A stretch of 64,000 nt of DNA from Vibrio mytili (GCF_000830505.1 NZ_JXOK01000015.1:62001-126000); one strand, 5' to 3'; counted from the first letter of the stretch, positions 1-8,995 are shown. Notes: generated by a model not told the origin, from the letters alone. Made by a program: numbers and translations.

Positions 1-674
1 TGAGGTAATTGAACATTGCTTGGAGTTCGATTCATGGAGTAGCCATTAGGGATTTCACCAAGAGCCAGTTTTCTGAATACTGTTCGAAGTGTTTCGATAT
101 ATGGCTGACTTTGCTCCCAGCTTTTAGCTTTGTTGTTTGCAAACATGCCAGGTATTAAGCTGTTATTGTCGAGCTTCAAAAACACTTCACGAGGTGGGAT
201 TCTTTGAGGAACCATTGTTAAACTCAGCGCACGAGCTTCTGAGCCCTTTTCTGTAATGAACATGGTTACTGGGTATTCTTTTGCCGTAGCCACATAGATA
301 ACATTCTCTTTGATGCATATTTCCCCACATTCACCTTTATTTTGCCCCGGCTGTAAGGATGTTGACGTCACTTCCGGCTTACCAAATGGAGTAACGATTC
401 GGTTGGGATGACCGATAGCAATAGGGATGATCTGATTAACCCCAGGCTCCATAACCAGTTGTGAGTTTTCAGTGTAACCACCAGCCAAATTCGAGCTATT
501 GGCCTGAGTAGTTGTAGCTCTTTGTTTTGCTACTGAATCAGGGATTACGGGGGCTGGAACGTTGTTCTTCATAACACTGACAGGAACAACTGGTATTTCA
601 TCATCTGATGCATTCACTGCACTTGAAACACCAAGCGCAATTGAAAGCGCCAAAACAATCGAATTAACCTTCAT
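1..674 (-). CDS. traK: TraK, conjugative type IV secretion outer-membrane protein (C-terminus cut by window)
   Basis: The frame is open from an ATG at 674 leftward through the window edge, about 224 codons, so the C-terminus lies outside. The N-terminus is a classical signal peptide (MKVNSIVLALSIALG, cleavage near AVNA-SDD), followed by a periplasmic Pro/Thr-rich stretch. In F-like and SXT-like systems TraK is the secretin-like outer-membrane partner of TraB and TraV in the mating-pore core, and it directly follows traE. Here the traK start overlaps the end of traE by 11 bp, consistent with translational coupling in a traL-traE-traK operon. The name rests mainly on position, signal peptide and general character. 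Confidence 0.85.
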   Translation of the reverse strand, partial: MKVNSIVLALSIALGVSSAVNASDDEIPVVPVSVMKNNVPAPVIPDSVAKQRATTTQANSSNLAGGYTENSQLVMEPGVNQIIPIAIGHPNRIVTPFGKPEVTSTSLQPGQNKGECGEICIKENVIYVATAKEYPVTMFITEKGSEARALSLTMVPQRIPPREVFLKLDNNSLIPGMFANNKAKSWEQSQPYIETLRTVFRKLALGEIPNGYSMNRTPSNVQLP

Positions 675-1293
675 TACGCTTTCTCCGGCTCTCTTCTTTA
701 CGTTCTAATTTGTCTAAAACACTCTTCGTTCGAGGGCGACCTTCATACGTGGTCATATAATCAAGGACAGGCATATAGTTCGAAACGCGGAGCTCAAACT
801 CGTATGTTCTGTCTGTACGTTGCTCTTTTGCGTCAAAAGCAGCCCCCTTAACAAAGGAGTGCCCATACACAAAAACCTTGTCAGTCGTTTCTTCGTATTC
901 GACGAAACGAGGTTCGAATCGCATAGTGATTCGGTCTGCTTGAATCTCTTGCGCTTGGATTTCAAGTGCATCAATAAACTCTTGATAAATAGTCGGTGCT
1001 AGAATTGGCTCCATACGTTCTTTGATGAAGTTAACGTTGCCGGGAGTTACGTTACCCATCAGCGTTCCAAGAGCCCATCCCCACGCCTCTTTGTATGATT
1101 GAGAGGCATTTTTTTGTGATACCCAAGCTTCTTCATTCAAAGTCCAAGGCTGAACGGTCACAATGGTCTCTTTGCTAAACAACTTCACAGCTAGCAGCAA
1201 GACGGTGAAGATCAGACCGAGGACGAAGACTCGCCCCCATTTATTTTCAGCCTGAGTGCCCTCCCAGGTTTTTAAATACACCTTTAAATTCAA
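664..1293 (-). CDS. traE: TraE, inner-membrane mating-pair component of the F-type T4SS
   Basis: About 209 residues with one membrane segment near residues 22-40 (WGRVFVLGLIFTVLLLAVKL) and a periplasmic remainder. This is the TraE/VirB5-8-like layout of F-type secretion systems. A longer frame reaches 1359, but I prefer a TTG start at 1293: a GGAGG Shine-Dalgarno lies 8 nt upstream, and the TTG overlaps the traL stop codon as TTGA. That start gives a length normal for SXT/IncA/C TraE. It sits between traL and traK in the canonical order. The basic C-terminus (RRKRNEG) overlaps the traK start. Confidence 0.9.
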   Translation of the reverse strand: MNLKVYLKTWEGTQAENKWGRVFVLGLIFTVLLLAVKLFSKETIVTVQPWTLNEEAWVSQKNASQSYKEAWGWALGTLMGNVTPGNVNFIKERMEPILAPTIYQEFIDALEIQAQEIQADRITMRFEPRFVEYEETTDKVFVYGHSFVKGAAFDAKEQRTDRTYEFELRVSNYMPVLDYMTTYEGRPRTKSVLDKLERKEESRRKRNEG

Positions 1294-1571
1294 GGGAAAT
1301 ACCTCCGGATAAATGGGTTTTTCAAAGATTTTGCTTTTGTTGCGATGAATCCCCCCCAATACAGCATGTGAAGCATGTACCCATCAGGGTGGTTATCACG
1401 AAATCGACGATATAAATTGGTCACGGCCAAGCCGATTAAGAAAAAAATCAAGGCTTTGCCCATCATCACTCCGATGACAAGGCCAAGAAGCATAGGAGCC
1501 AGCTCATCTGCACTCCAGAGCAGCATGTGCGGCGGTTCGTCTATACGACGTGGGATTTTGACGGGCTTCAT
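1290..1571 (-). CDS. traL: TraL, small inner-membrane T4SS protein
   Basis: About 93 residues beginning MKPVKIPRRIDEPPH. The IPRRIDEPP stretch and the following hydrophobic hairpin (PMLLGLVIGVMMG then LIFFLIGLAVTNLY) are typical of TraL, the VirB3-like inner-membrane component of F-type systems. An upstream in-frame start at 1634 would add 21 residues of no visible character. I choose the ATG at 1571 because the family begins with a motif like this and a GGAAGAG ribosome-binding site precedes it. The stop overlaps the TTG start of traE. It is the first gene of the leftward traLEK operon, with a box-like activator site about 70-95 bp upstream. Confidence 0.9.
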   Translation of the reverse strand: MKPVKIPRRIDEPPHMLLWSADELAPMLLGLVIGVMMGKALIFFLIGLAVTNLYRRFRDNHPDGYMLHMLYWGGFIATKAKSLKNPFIRRYFP

Positions 1572-1642
1572 TCCATATCTCTTCCAATTTCCAATGTCGC
1601 CAATTCTGGAAGATTTTTTCAACAAACACGCCACGGGCTAAC

Positions 1643-1665
1643 GCCCTTTTTGGGCAACTTGGGCG
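1643..1665 (-). promoter_or_regulatory. SetCD/AcaCD-like activator box upstream of traL
   Basis: The plus strand reads GCCCTTTTTGGGCAACTTG followed by GGCG. Closely related sequences occur at 8665-8688 (before traI) and 54673-54697 (before the 54.6-kb operon). All three lie in the same orientation, 70-95 bp upstream of a leftward start codon. SXT and IncA/C elements activate transfer operons through FlhDC-family regulators bound at such distances, so a master-activator site is the best explanation. The regulator itself is not in this window. Confidence 0.55.
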
Positions 1666-1728
1666 AAAAGTGGTCTTATAAAGAGAGAAACGGCATAAAG
1701 CCGTTTTTAGAGCGGGTAATGTGAAAGG

Positions 1729-1872
1729 TTAAAACAAGCGAACAAGATCGCCATACTGAATACCAAAAAAGAAACCTACGGCAAAGATTAACTGCCAAAG
1801 GATAATTTGCCCTACGCCCCATGATGCTCCAGAGCGTTCAGAGCTATTTGCTGTATGTGTATGAGAAGACAT
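1729..1872 (-). CDS. 47-residue membrane protein in the transfer region
   Basis: A small frame starts at ATG 1872 with a strong GGAGG ribosome-binding site 5 nt upstream, and encodes a His/Ser/Thr-rich N-terminus (MSSHTHTANSSER) followed by one transmembrane helix rich in Phe/Ile/Trp (residues about 20-38). It lies between the periplasmic protein gene at 2.0-2.4 kb and traL. A hairpin (AAACGGC-ATAAA-GCCGTTT, 1688-1706) follows it. I do not recognise a family. A small accessory of the mating pore is plausible from position only. Confidence 0.6.
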   Translation of the reverse strand: MSSHTHTANSSERSGASWGVGQIILWQLIFAVGFFFGIQYGDLVRLF

Positions 1873-1968
1873 ATAACCTCCAACTGATTGCTATTTAATT
1901 TTTCTTTATTCTCACCTGATCTCGTGCTCATTTCACAGCGCTGTATTTGTCCATTTGGGAAGCATTAA

Positions 1969-1988
1969 GACTTTCACATGTGAAAGTG
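1969..1988. promoter_or_regulatory. Palindromic operator/centromere-like site, copy 1
   Basis: The perfect palindrome CTTTCACATGTGAAAG occupies 1971-1986, extended to 18 bp by flanking A/T. It lies about 100 bp upstream of the 47-residue gene and just past the terminator of the preceding gene. Identical 16-bp sites occur at 17880-17895 (upstream of parA) and 54048-54063. Three identical copies of a 16-bp palindrome in 64 kb is far beyond chance. Candidate roles are an operator for a backbone repressor or a ParB-binding parS site. Confidence 0.6.
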
Positions 1989-1996
1989 AGTGACAC

Positions 1997-2021
1997 AAAA
2001 AAGCGGCCAACAAATGGCCGC
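1997..2021 (-). terminator. Rho-independent terminator after the 2.0-kb gene
   Basis: On the minus strand a perfect GCGGCC stem with a 7-nt loop (ATTTGTT) and GGCCGC is followed directly by six T residues. It lies 20 bp past the stop codon of the periplasmic protein gene and ends the traI-traD transcript before the 47-residue gene. Confidence 0.85.
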
Positions 2022-2040
2022 CTTTGCAATGTAATGTGAC

Positions 2041-2442
2041 TTATCCGTTTTGCGCTTGCTTCTTCTGCTCTTGATATGCTGCTTTCATCGCGCTTTGGGT
2101 CTTTTCTACCCACTTCATTCCATCGTTACAGTCCACGTTGTCAGCGGCAGACTGAAAGCTAAGAGGTTTTCCATCTGGGTTCATGTTCCCCATAGCCAGA
2201 AGAAATGCATAGAGAGGATGTGTTTTCGTTACATTCTGAATATTTTCTATGGTTATCGGTTGATCGCACTTCTCTTCTAGTGTCTGAACCATAAACTCCG
2301 AAACTTCGGCGCAACTTTCACACATCAGTTCGAAGGTCTCAAAGAAAGTTTCCACTTCCTCCGTATAGGGTTTATCTGTCTTCGCCACTGCTGGACCTGC
2401 AAGCATGAATGCGGCAATGATTGTTAGAGCAGTCTTTTTCAT
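2041..2442 (-). CDS. Exported cysteine-containing protein of the traI-traD operon
   Basis: About 133 residues from ATG 2442, chosen because it opens a textbook signal peptide (MKKTALTIIAAFMLAGPAVA) and has an AAAGGAT ribosome-binding site. An in-frame start at 2505 adds only non-signal sequence. The mature protein has a CESC motif and two further cysteines, suggesting disulphides in the periplasm, and ends in a charged helix (AYQEQKKQAQNG). It closes the traI-traD operon before a strong terminator. I do not know a function. A periplasmic accessory of the mating pore is inference. Confidence 0.75.
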   Translation of the reverse strand: MKKTALTIIAAFMLAGPAVAKTDKPYTEEVETFFETFELMCESCAEVSEFMVQTLEEKCDQPITIENIQNVTKTHPLYAFLLAMGNMNPDGKPLSFQSAADNVDCNDGMKWVEKTQSAMKAAYQEQKKQAQNG

Positions 2443-2458
2443 ATTGAATATCCTTTGG

Positions 2459-3088
2459 TTAAACTCGTTTTTGTAAATTGCCGAATGCAAGTCCCAACAA
2501 CACACAACAGAGCATCATCACAGCGGGGATTACAATTGGATTTAGAGCTATGGGAGCAAAAAAGGTAATAAACAGCCCCATGCTTAGGAAGAACGTTCCT
2601 CGAATGCTATATCGGTGGACAACAGGGCTCGCATAGTCAAAGTTGGTTCGTTTGATCTTCCAACTCATCAAACCGTCATAAACCGCCGGGATGAACAAGA
2701 TGAGCAGATACGGTGCCCAGGAGGACAAAAGTGCTAACCGCGTGTAGAACTGGTAAATTACATTGGTAAAGGCTTCAATTCGCCCCTCCACCCAAACGAA
2801 CCATGCTTGGCCCATATTCTCCATTCCTTTCGACTTTCTACGTTCCTCTTCTGTTGGAATTAACGTGTGATACATAGCAGCATAAAAGCCAGAATCAAGC
2901 ACACTAGTTTTGTACCAGTCCCCAGCTGTATCACTAATCCACTGTCTAGCTTCATAGCCTAAGTTCTGCTCCACCAGCTCTGATTCACGCTGAATTGTTT
3001 TATCTGTCCAATCACCAGGTACTAGCAAAAGAATCACCAAGACTTCAATGACTAGCAACCAAGCGACCAGCCACAACGGCTTCTTCAT
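2459..3088 (-). CDS. DUF4400-type integral membrane protein of the transfer region
   Basis: 209 residues with an N-terminal membrane helix (LWLVAWLLVIEVLVILLLVPG), a central soluble part and about three helices in the C-terminal half. It matches my memory of the DUF4400 membrane protein encoded downstream of traD in SXT/R391 and IncA/C elements, where related genes are sometimes called traJ. The start at 3088 has an AAGGAG site 8 nt upstream and overlaps the preceding gene by 44 bp. Its role in conjugation is not established from sequence. Confidence 0.75.
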   Translation of the reverse strand: MKKPLWLVAWLLVIEVLVILLLVPGDWTDKTIQRESELVEQNLGYEARQWISDTAGDWYKTSVLDSGFYAAMYHTLIPTEEERRKSKGMENMGQAWFVWVEGRIEAFTNVIYQFYTRLALLSSWAPYLLILFIPAVYDGLMSWKIKRTNFDYASPVVHRYSIRGTFFLSMGLFITFFAPIALNPIVIPAVMMLCCVLLGLAFGNLQKRV

Positions 3089-3629
3089 AATTGGTTCTCC
3101 TTAATACTGTTTTTACACTTTCGCTAGCGACTAACTGATACAAAGCCTTGCGAAGTTTGCATTCATTCTGATGTTGATGTGGAACAATGAATAATTCACC
3201 TTTATGGTCTGCAAGCCAGTGAGAAAAAGGCTCACCTTTCTCCACAGACCACTTGTTACCTAGTGAATCTTCAATCTCAATTTCTAGCGCTTTAGCTGTT
3301 TCAGTGATGATGGTTTCCAAGAAAACCCCTAGTCTTACCGGGTCCTCGTACTTACGTTTGTTCGCATGGAACACTACACCGCTATATTTATCTAATGCCT
3401 CTTCCAAAATCGGATAAATCACTGGCTCCTTATCCGATTTGATCCCATCAGTGATGAGACAACATAGTTGCTCAATCACATCATTGGTTGCAGGCCAATC
3501 AAAAAACAGCAGTGCCAGTGTGTGTGCATTTTTTCGATCACGCTTTCGGATCACGCTTAGTACTTTCTTGTGCGGATTCACATCAACCACTCTAGTAACC
3601 TCATAATTTTTATACTTATTCGCACTCAT
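3045..3629 (-). CDS. Conserved hypothetical protein of the traD operon
   Basis: 194 residues, soluble, without signal peptide or membrane helix. It starts MSANKYKNYEVTRVVDVNPH and contains a central segment on reading the gene that resembles no catalytic motif I know. It lies 10 bp after traD and overlaps the following DUF4400-like gene by 44 bp, so all are co-transcribed. Similar genes sit here in IncA/C and SXT elements as far as I recall. Likely a transfer accessory protein, by position only. Confidence 0.7.
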   Translation of the reverse strand: MSANKYKNYEVTRVVDVNPHKKVLSVIRKRDRKNAHTLALLFFDWPATNDVIEQLCCLITDGIKSDKEPVIYPILEEALDKYSGVVFHANKRKYEDPVRLGVFLETIITETAKALEIEIEDSLGNKWSVEKGEPFSHWLADHKGELFIVPHQHQNECKLRKALYQLVASESVKTVLRRTNYEEAVVAGRLVASH

Positions 3630-3638
3630 ATTTCGCCA

Positions 3639-5507
3639 TTAAGATGTCAAGATAGGTAGCCGTCCCTTGACTATCTTCCCCCCAGAGATTTTGGCTATGT
3701 ACTCAAGGTTGGGCAGCATCCCCAGGAGTTGCGTAGAGAACAATTCAGCTTCTTCTTCCATAAGCCGTTCCCCTTGGTTGCCCCCATGCATAATCGGCTG
3801 CTCACCGTCCGTATTTTGGCCCTGCGTTCTCATGACGTAGTTCAAACGTGTTTTCGGTAAGTTGTCTGTAATGAACTTTTGTGTTTCAGGATCAATTACA
3901 CGCAATGAGAATGTGTTGTTAATGTTTCCCAGAACCTGTAGTGCTTTATCTTTACTCCCCATCCGAGCGGCAAAGTCAGCGAATGTTTGTGTTGCAACAA
4001 ATAGTCGAAGTTTCGCGCCACGACCTTTGTTGAGAAGCTGAATGAATGGGTCATTGATCACCTCTGCGGCTTCGTCCACAAAGATATTGACGGGCTTATT
4101 GTTGACACCAAAGTTGTATCTATCACCAGCAACAGCTGTTAAGTCAGATAAGAAAAGAGAGCCGATTGCAGAACCAACCATACTGTCGGTCAAACTATCC
4201 AGACCAATGTATGCAACCATGCCATTGTTTATTATTTTGGCTGAGTCACTTATTGGCCTGGAATCATCGACATCGCTTGAATCGGGAGACAGCATCTTTC
4301 CTAAATCACCCGAGGTAAGCATGTTCATGATAGGAAGCAGTGAAGCAACCATTTTCCCGAAGTGTGCCGAGTCATGTTGGAACATCGACAATAAGCCTTC
4401 CAAATCTGAGTGAGGGAACTCTGGTTGAATAACATCTTGGTAGAACTTCATCATGGCAAAGGCTTGCTTTTCTCTATTGCCATTTTTCACTTTTTCCAAA
4501 TATGGTGCTGCTTTTGATTCCCAGTCTTCCATAACTCGTGCTGAATAAGCCTGTACGGCTTTGATAACCAGACCTGCGGCACCACCTTCCAAAAATCGTT
4601 TCAACAGAACAATGCTAGGACGTTCATAAGTCAGTACAAGACCTTGAGCGATATTGTTCAGTGCTTGCCAACCAAATGATTTGAATGGATCTGCACCTGC
4701 CTCCGAAGGTATCAACGCGGCCAAACGGCTCGCAATCTCCGTCACACGGCTAAAGTTACGTAAAGGGTCCAATCGCACGGATTCATCTGGGAACGCAGGG
4801 TGAAAGGAAACAAATCGCTCTGGATGGCCCATAGCTTCGCAAGCTCTCCTTGCATTGTCCCTCATTTCTTTATCACCCTTAGGGTCGATAATGATCACTG
4901 CTTCATTGCGCAAGATAGCTTGCGTGATCATAATGTCGAACATACGAGTCTTGCCTGAACCTGTTGTACCTACAATAAGCGTGTGGCCTTCTGTATGCTT
5001 CAACGGTTGCATCAACTTCTCTTCTTTTGGTTCAACACCGTGAATCCATGTTTGCCCCATTGGATCTTCTTTCTTTTTGCCTTTAAGGACGCGAACCGTC
5101 TTCTTGATTAAAGGCTCTTGAGCAGTAAAGGTGTGCCAGTCACGTTTGATGATTTCAAATACACGCTGAGCATGACGCTTTTCCCATACAAAACCATGAC
5201 CAAGCCACATATCATCTTCTGAGCCAGCCATCATTTTTTCTAGCTCTTTTAAAGAGATAAATTCCAGTTCACGACCAAATAGATGCTTCTGGAGACGATG
5301 TAACATCATGGCTTTTGGGATTCGGGACATTGCCATAACACCACAAATACCAGTCATCCAATAAAACGGTTCCGGAGGCATTGACTCTGCCATTTGATTA
5401 ACCGTCAAGGCCACACCGCTGGCAGCTGCCCACCCTAGCGCTGCACGACCTTCAAAATTTGGCCTCCACGGCATTTCATACCCAAGTGGGTCATAATCCA
5501 TGCTCAT
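3639..5507 (-). CDS. traD: TraD, type IV coupling protein
   Basis: 622 residues. The N-terminus has two membrane segments (about residues 22-38 and 46-60). The cytoplasmic ATPase has Walker A GTTGSGKT at 180-187, a Walker B within NIFVDEAAEVI, and a conserved ATQTFAD motif. These are hallmarks of VirD4/TraD coupling proteins, which bring the relaxase-DNA complex to the secretion channel. The start is 7 bp downstream of the traI stop. It is most like the SXT/IncA/C TraD rather than F TraD, judged from length and the opening sequence. Confidence 0.95.
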   Translation of the reverse strand: MSMDYDPLGYEMPWRPNFEGRAALGWAAASGVALTVNQMAESMPPEPFYWMTGICGVMAMSRIPKAMMLHRLQKHLFGRELEFISLKELEKMMAGSEDDMWLGHGFVWEKRHAQRVFEIIKRDWHTFTAQEPLIKKTVRVLKGKKKEDPMGQTWIHGVEPKEEKLMQPLKHTEGHTLIVGTTGSGKTRMFDIMITQAILRNEAVIIIDPKGDKEMRDNARRACEAMGHPERFVSFHPAFPDESVRLDPLRNFSRVTEIASRLAALIPSEAGADPFKSFGWQALNNIAQGLVLTYERPSIVLLKRFLEGGAAGLVIKAVQAYSARVMEDWESKAAPYLEKVKNGNREKQAFAMMKFYQDVIQPEFPHSDLEGLLSMFQHDSAHFGKMVASLLPIMNMLTSGDLGKMLSPDSSDVDDSRPISDSAKIINNGMVAYIGLDSLTDSMVGSAIGSLFLSDLTAVAGDRYNFGVNNKPVNIFVDEAAEVINDPFIQLLNKGRGAKLRLFVATQTFADFAARMGSKDKALQVLGNINNTFSLRVIDPETQKFITDNLPKTRLNYVMRTQGQNTDGEQPIMHGGNQGERLMEEEAELFSTQLLGMLPNLEYIAKISGGKIVKGRLPILTS

Positions 5508-5513
5508 CTATCT

Positions 5514-8500
5514 TTACTCCACCTCTAACCTTAAATTCCCCTGGCGAATAGTCATTCTTGGGCGTCGTTGCCCACTAGCGAGTAATGCTCTCAGCATAGA
5601 TTTGCTAAGATTCGTACACTCACCAGTTACTTTCTCCAGAGCCTTATCGCTTGTTACCAAACACCCATCCTCCTTAATGACCGGACCGACTAACCATCGT
5701 CCTTTTTGGTTTTTTATCATTTCTTTCAGAAGCCTAATGGCCTCCTCTGCATCAATGTCAGACTGAGGAGGTAAAAAGTCCTCATCACTAATTTCTTTCG
5801 CCTTCTGAGGCTTTTTAGGTTCCTCGTCTTCTAGATCTATTTGCCCGACCACTTTTGTCATTGGCAGTTCTAAATCAGAATCGAAATCCAGACTCACTGG
5901 CCGCGTTTCTTTTGGTGGTTTATTTACCGTTGTCTTTGGTTTTTGGCGCTTAGGTAAACGTGACACATTTTGCTTTTCCTCATTAGAAGCACTGTTTTCA
6001 CTCTCATTTTTGTGCTGTTCGGTTTGAGTTTTAGCTGCTGTGCCCTTCTTACTTTGTGCCGTTTGTTGTGCGATTCTTTTATTCTCAGATGAGCGGCCAC
6101 CTGTTTGCTCTCCGGGCAGTAATGCCGAAATATCCATTGCAGGTTTAGGCTTTTTCGGCGTAGATTGGTTGGTTTGCTGGCTCTTTACTTTCTTTTCTGA
6201 GTGTGCCTTTTCAGCTTTCTTGCCAGATTGGCGTTTATCATTTAGCGCACTAACTTCACGAATTGGGTCAAAGTCTTTCTCAGCTTGTTCTATCGCAGCT
6301 TTGATAACATCTGAGATATCAGAAGAAAGTAACAACCCTTTAATGCCACTAAAATCATGAACCTTCCGGTTTGGATGAACTGGGTCAGGCACGATAGCGC
6401 CAGCGTCAAATAACGTGTTCAAGACTTCGGCTGGAGCCCCAAGCGCTCGGGCACCTTCTGGATAAAGGATCACTGCTTTTTTCTTCATAAAGCAAAGCAC
6501 TTCACCTAATGTTTTGTGTCCATCCAGCACAGGAATAATGGCTTCTTTTAAAATACTTTCTGCCGCGCCGTATCCACTTAGAACATTCTCCAAATGACCA
6601 CGCACATCAACATCACTCGATTTATCCTGCTGGCTGAAAGAATATGTCTCTGCATCTTGGAAATGTTCTGTTGGAACAAACTCTTCACGCTCTTCCATCT
6701 CATGGGAGTAGTCATAGGCATCCAAAGGGACAGCATCTATTGGTGCAAACATATCCTCTGGCGGCATTGGTGGGGCATCAAATATTGCGCTCGGTTCAGG
6801 GCCAAAAAACTCATTCGGTGACAAGGATGCTGCCGTGTTTGCGGATGCTTTAGGCTGACGCTTCTTGCCCGAGCGAATGTTGTCTATGCCGGGTAAAGAT
6901 GTGTCTTCTTCGCTTTGTTCTGTTGGAACATTTGGCGTTTCAGCTTTGTCTTTTTGTGTTGTATCAGGCTCGGTATTGAGCCCAAATGCGTCGAATGGAA
7001 AATCGCAAACTCCTAATGCCCCACCAGCATCTTTCAGCCCTTTCAATGGATCGTCTAATGCTAATGGTGCTGCGGTTTGAGCGATTTCTTGTGCTGATGG
7101 TTCTTTTGGGGCATCAGCTTTATCGTCATTCTTGCTTGTTTTGGTATCGGTGGAAGTGCCACCTTTCGGTTCCGATGATTGAGAGTCCGTTGAGGGCGGT
7201 GCTGCCATAAAATCTGGAATTTCGAATCCATCATCAAGAGAACCAATAGGCTCTGGTGTAGCGGTGAGCGAATCAGAGTTCTCATCTCCATCTTCCGGTG
7301 CATCGTCATCAAGCTCACTGGCATCAAGTTCCTGTTCGTCCTCATCGCCAATAACTTCACCCGCGATGGCCGCAGGCGGTTCAGTGGTAAAAACCAACTC
7401 CGACGATTCAAGACGCAGCATCTGCATTTTGATTTTCCCTGTGACTTCTTCCCCTTCTTGAGGTAATTCAGGGATAACTTCCCAATAACGATAGAAAACA
7501 TCTTTGCCATGCTCTGGTAATACGTTTTTCAGAGCAAAACCACGCTCAATTAAAATATCAGCCAAGGTATCTGGATCACGAGGAATGCCAGGAATTTTAT
7601 CTTCCGTTAACAAGTCATAAATATCACTGGCTCCCTGCTTCCATGTAATGAACACACCCTGATGTAAATGCCACACCTTCGCGCCAGGCTCATTGACTTT
7701 CCATTTGCCCGTTTTAACCAATCGACGTAAAGCATCAAATACATAACGCTCAACAGGAACACCGTAAGCAAACTCATCGACATCTAGGCGATTCTGTTTG
7801 AGGTCACGAGAAACACTTTCACCATCAGCTTTAAGCATTAACTTTGTTACCGGGTCATTTATTCTAAGACCTGATATTGCCTGTAGCATGGATTCAACAA
7901 TGTCTTTACCGGGATCAGCTAGAAACTCCAAAGCCTCTGGAGTCAAAATTCGTTCGACGGTCAGCAGCGAAAATTGCTCGTGCCGTTTGTGTTCTCTATC
8001 TCTCCAACGAAGAAAATAACGACTCACATTATGGCGCTTAGCCCAGTCAACCAGAGTTTCTGAATATGGGTTCCACGTTTTACTACCATCGCTGTTTGTG
8101 ATCACAACATCAGACAATGGCTTACCAACGTCATGCAATAACCCTGAAAAACAACATGCCAAACGCCATCGCGGCTCATTGTTTCTTCGTTCACGAGGGG
8201 AGCCTGAAATTGAGAAAATAACTGACTCAGATGCCTGTGTCGCCCAAAAGGCAACCTCCAGCCCATGACGAAACAATCCACCAGCTCCCCGATGATGATG
8301 GGCTTCGGATGCTGGTAATAAATGAACAAACGCCGCGTAACGGCCAATTACAGGCATGACTAAACGGTCGTACTCTTCTTGAGTAAAACCTAAAGTGCTC
8401 CTGATTTTTTGAATAAGTTCGTTCTGTGTCTGCAACACTTTATCGACTGGGGCCATTGGTAGCCCTTTGGCAAACGGCGGGTATCGAGGTATCTCTTCGT

Positions 8501-8588
8501 CAGCTAAATCCCTAACCTGGGAAGCTACTACCTCTACTTTTTTCTCACCGCGCCCACCAAATAATTTTTTAAAGGCACTACTTATCAT
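5514..8588 (-). CDS. traI: TraI, MOBH-family conjugative relaxase
   Basis: 1024 residues. The N-terminal TraI_2-type domain carries the MOBH signature histidines (HLLPASEAHHHRGAGG, then FRHGLEVAFWA) and an HD-like LLHDVGKPL, which together coordinate the metal used for nicking at oriT. A long acidic and Pro/Ser/Lys-rich linker runs from about 400 to 620 and again from 760 to 940. A TraI_2_C-type domain lies near 640-750, and a second small folded module ends the protein. It is longer than SXT TraI (about 716) and closer to IncA/C or pAQU-type relaxases. It heads the leftward traI-traD operon, with an activator-like box 77-97 bp upstream. Confidence 0.95.
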   Translation of the reverse strand: MISSAFKKLFGGRGEKKVEVVASQVRDLADEEIPRYPPFAKGLPMAPVDKVLQTQNELIQKIRSTLGFTQEEYDRLVMPVIGRYAAFVHLLPASEAHHHRGAGGLFRHGLEVAFWATQASESVIFSISGSPRERRNNEPRWRLACCFSGLLHDVGKPLSDVVITNSDGSKTWNPYSETLVDWAKRHNVSRYFLRWRDREHKRHEQFSLLTVERILTPEALEFLADPGKDIVESMLQAISGLRINDPVTKLMLKADGESVSRDLKQNRLDVDEFAYGVPVERYVFDALRRLVKTGKWKVNEPGAKVWHLHQGVFITWKQGASDIYDLLTEDKIPGIPRDPDTLADILIERGFALKNVLPEHGKDVFYRYWEVIPELPQEGEEVTGKIKMQMLRLESSELVFTTEPPAAIAGEVIGDEDEQELDASELDDDAPEDGDENSDSLTATPEPIGSLDDGFEIPDFMAAPPSTDSQSSEPKGGTSTDTKTSKNDDKADAPKEPSAQEIAQTAAPLALDDPLKGLKDAGGALGVCDFPFDAFGLNTEPDTTQKDKAETPNVPTEQSEEDTSLPGIDNIRSGKKRQPKASANTAASLSPNEFFGPEPSAIFDAPPMPPEDMFAPIDAVPLDAYDYSHEMEEREEFVPTEHFQDAETYSFSQQDKSSDVDVRGHLENVLSGYGAAESILKEAIIPVLDGHKTLGEVLCFMKKKAVILYPEGARALGAPAEVLNTLFDAGAIVPDPVHPNRKVHDFSGIKGLLLSSDISDVIKAAIEQAEKDFDPIREVSALNDKRQSGKKAEKAHSEKKVKSQQTNQSTPKKPKPAMDISALLPGEQTGGRSSENKRIAQQTAQSKKGTAAKTQTEQHKNESENSASNEEKQNVSRLPKRQKPKTTVNKPPKETRPVSLDFDSDLELPMTKVVGQIDLEDEEPKKPQKAKEISDEDFLPPQSDIDAEEAIRLLKEMIKNQKGRWLVGPVIKEDGCLVTSDKALEKVTGECTNLSKSMLRALLASGQRRPRMTIRQGNLRLEVE

Positions 8589-8664
8589 CTGGTTCTTATT
8601 TACCTGCGCTTTTTCCGTGCGTATATGCTCGCAGACCCTTTTGTCTTCTCATATCTCCCCTCCT

Positions 8665-8688
8665 GTCCATTTTGGGCAGTTTGAGGCG
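8665..8688 (-). promoter_or_regulatory. SetCD/AcaCD-like activator box upstream of traI
   Basis: The plus strand reads GTCCATTTTGGGCAGTTTG followed by AGGCG, the second of three related boxes (others at 1643 and 54673). It lies in the divergent region between traI (leftward from 8588) and the 8752 operon (rightward), in the orientation shared by the other boxes relative to leftward genes. The 8589-8751 region holds nothing else I recognise. Confidence 0.5.
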
Positions 8689-8751
8689 TCAGAGATGATT
8701 GAGTGACCAGATAAAATACACAGCATCATTATTTGGTATCAGGAGAGTTGT

Positions 8752-8991
8752 ATGGAAAGAACATTGCCCGATGCTGCCTATTTGGCACTTGATGCTTTAA
8801 AGCGCCAAGCACAGGCAGTAACCGCTAACAACATGCAGGGAGACAAAGAGGCTTTGCATCAGGCTCAGTCTGACATGTCTCTTGTTAATAACTGGACAAC
8901 AGCCATTACTCGTAAGCTTTTAAGCAACAGTGATGGCCGGACAATCGACACCATTGATGAACAATGGTTGGAGCAACAATTCAATGGGTAA
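8752..8991 (+). CDS. Small conserved hypothetical protein, first gene of the topB operon
   Basis: 79 residues with a good CAGGAGAG ribosome-binding site. The sequence is helical and polar (MERTLPDAAYLALDALKRQ) with no membrane segment. It is divergent from traI and overlaps or abuts the lipoprotein gene, forming a four-gene rightward unit that ends in topB. Comparable small genes occupy this position upstream of topB in IncA/C-like plasmids. No function is recognised. Confidence 0.7.
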   Translation: MERTLPDAAYLALDALKRQAQAVTANNMQGDKEALHQAQSDMSLVNNWTTAITRKLLSNSDGRTIDTIDEQWLEQQFNG

Positions 8992-8995
8992 GCAG

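Noticed and set aside
5500-8700. Long frames opposite traI and traD
   Set aside because: They are shadows of the coding genes, without ribosome-binding sites or recognisable domains.
8589-8751. oriT next to traI
   Set aside because: The divergent region is short and holds the activator box and promoters. In SXT and IncA/C the oriT is elsewhere, and no nic-like inverted repeat stood out.
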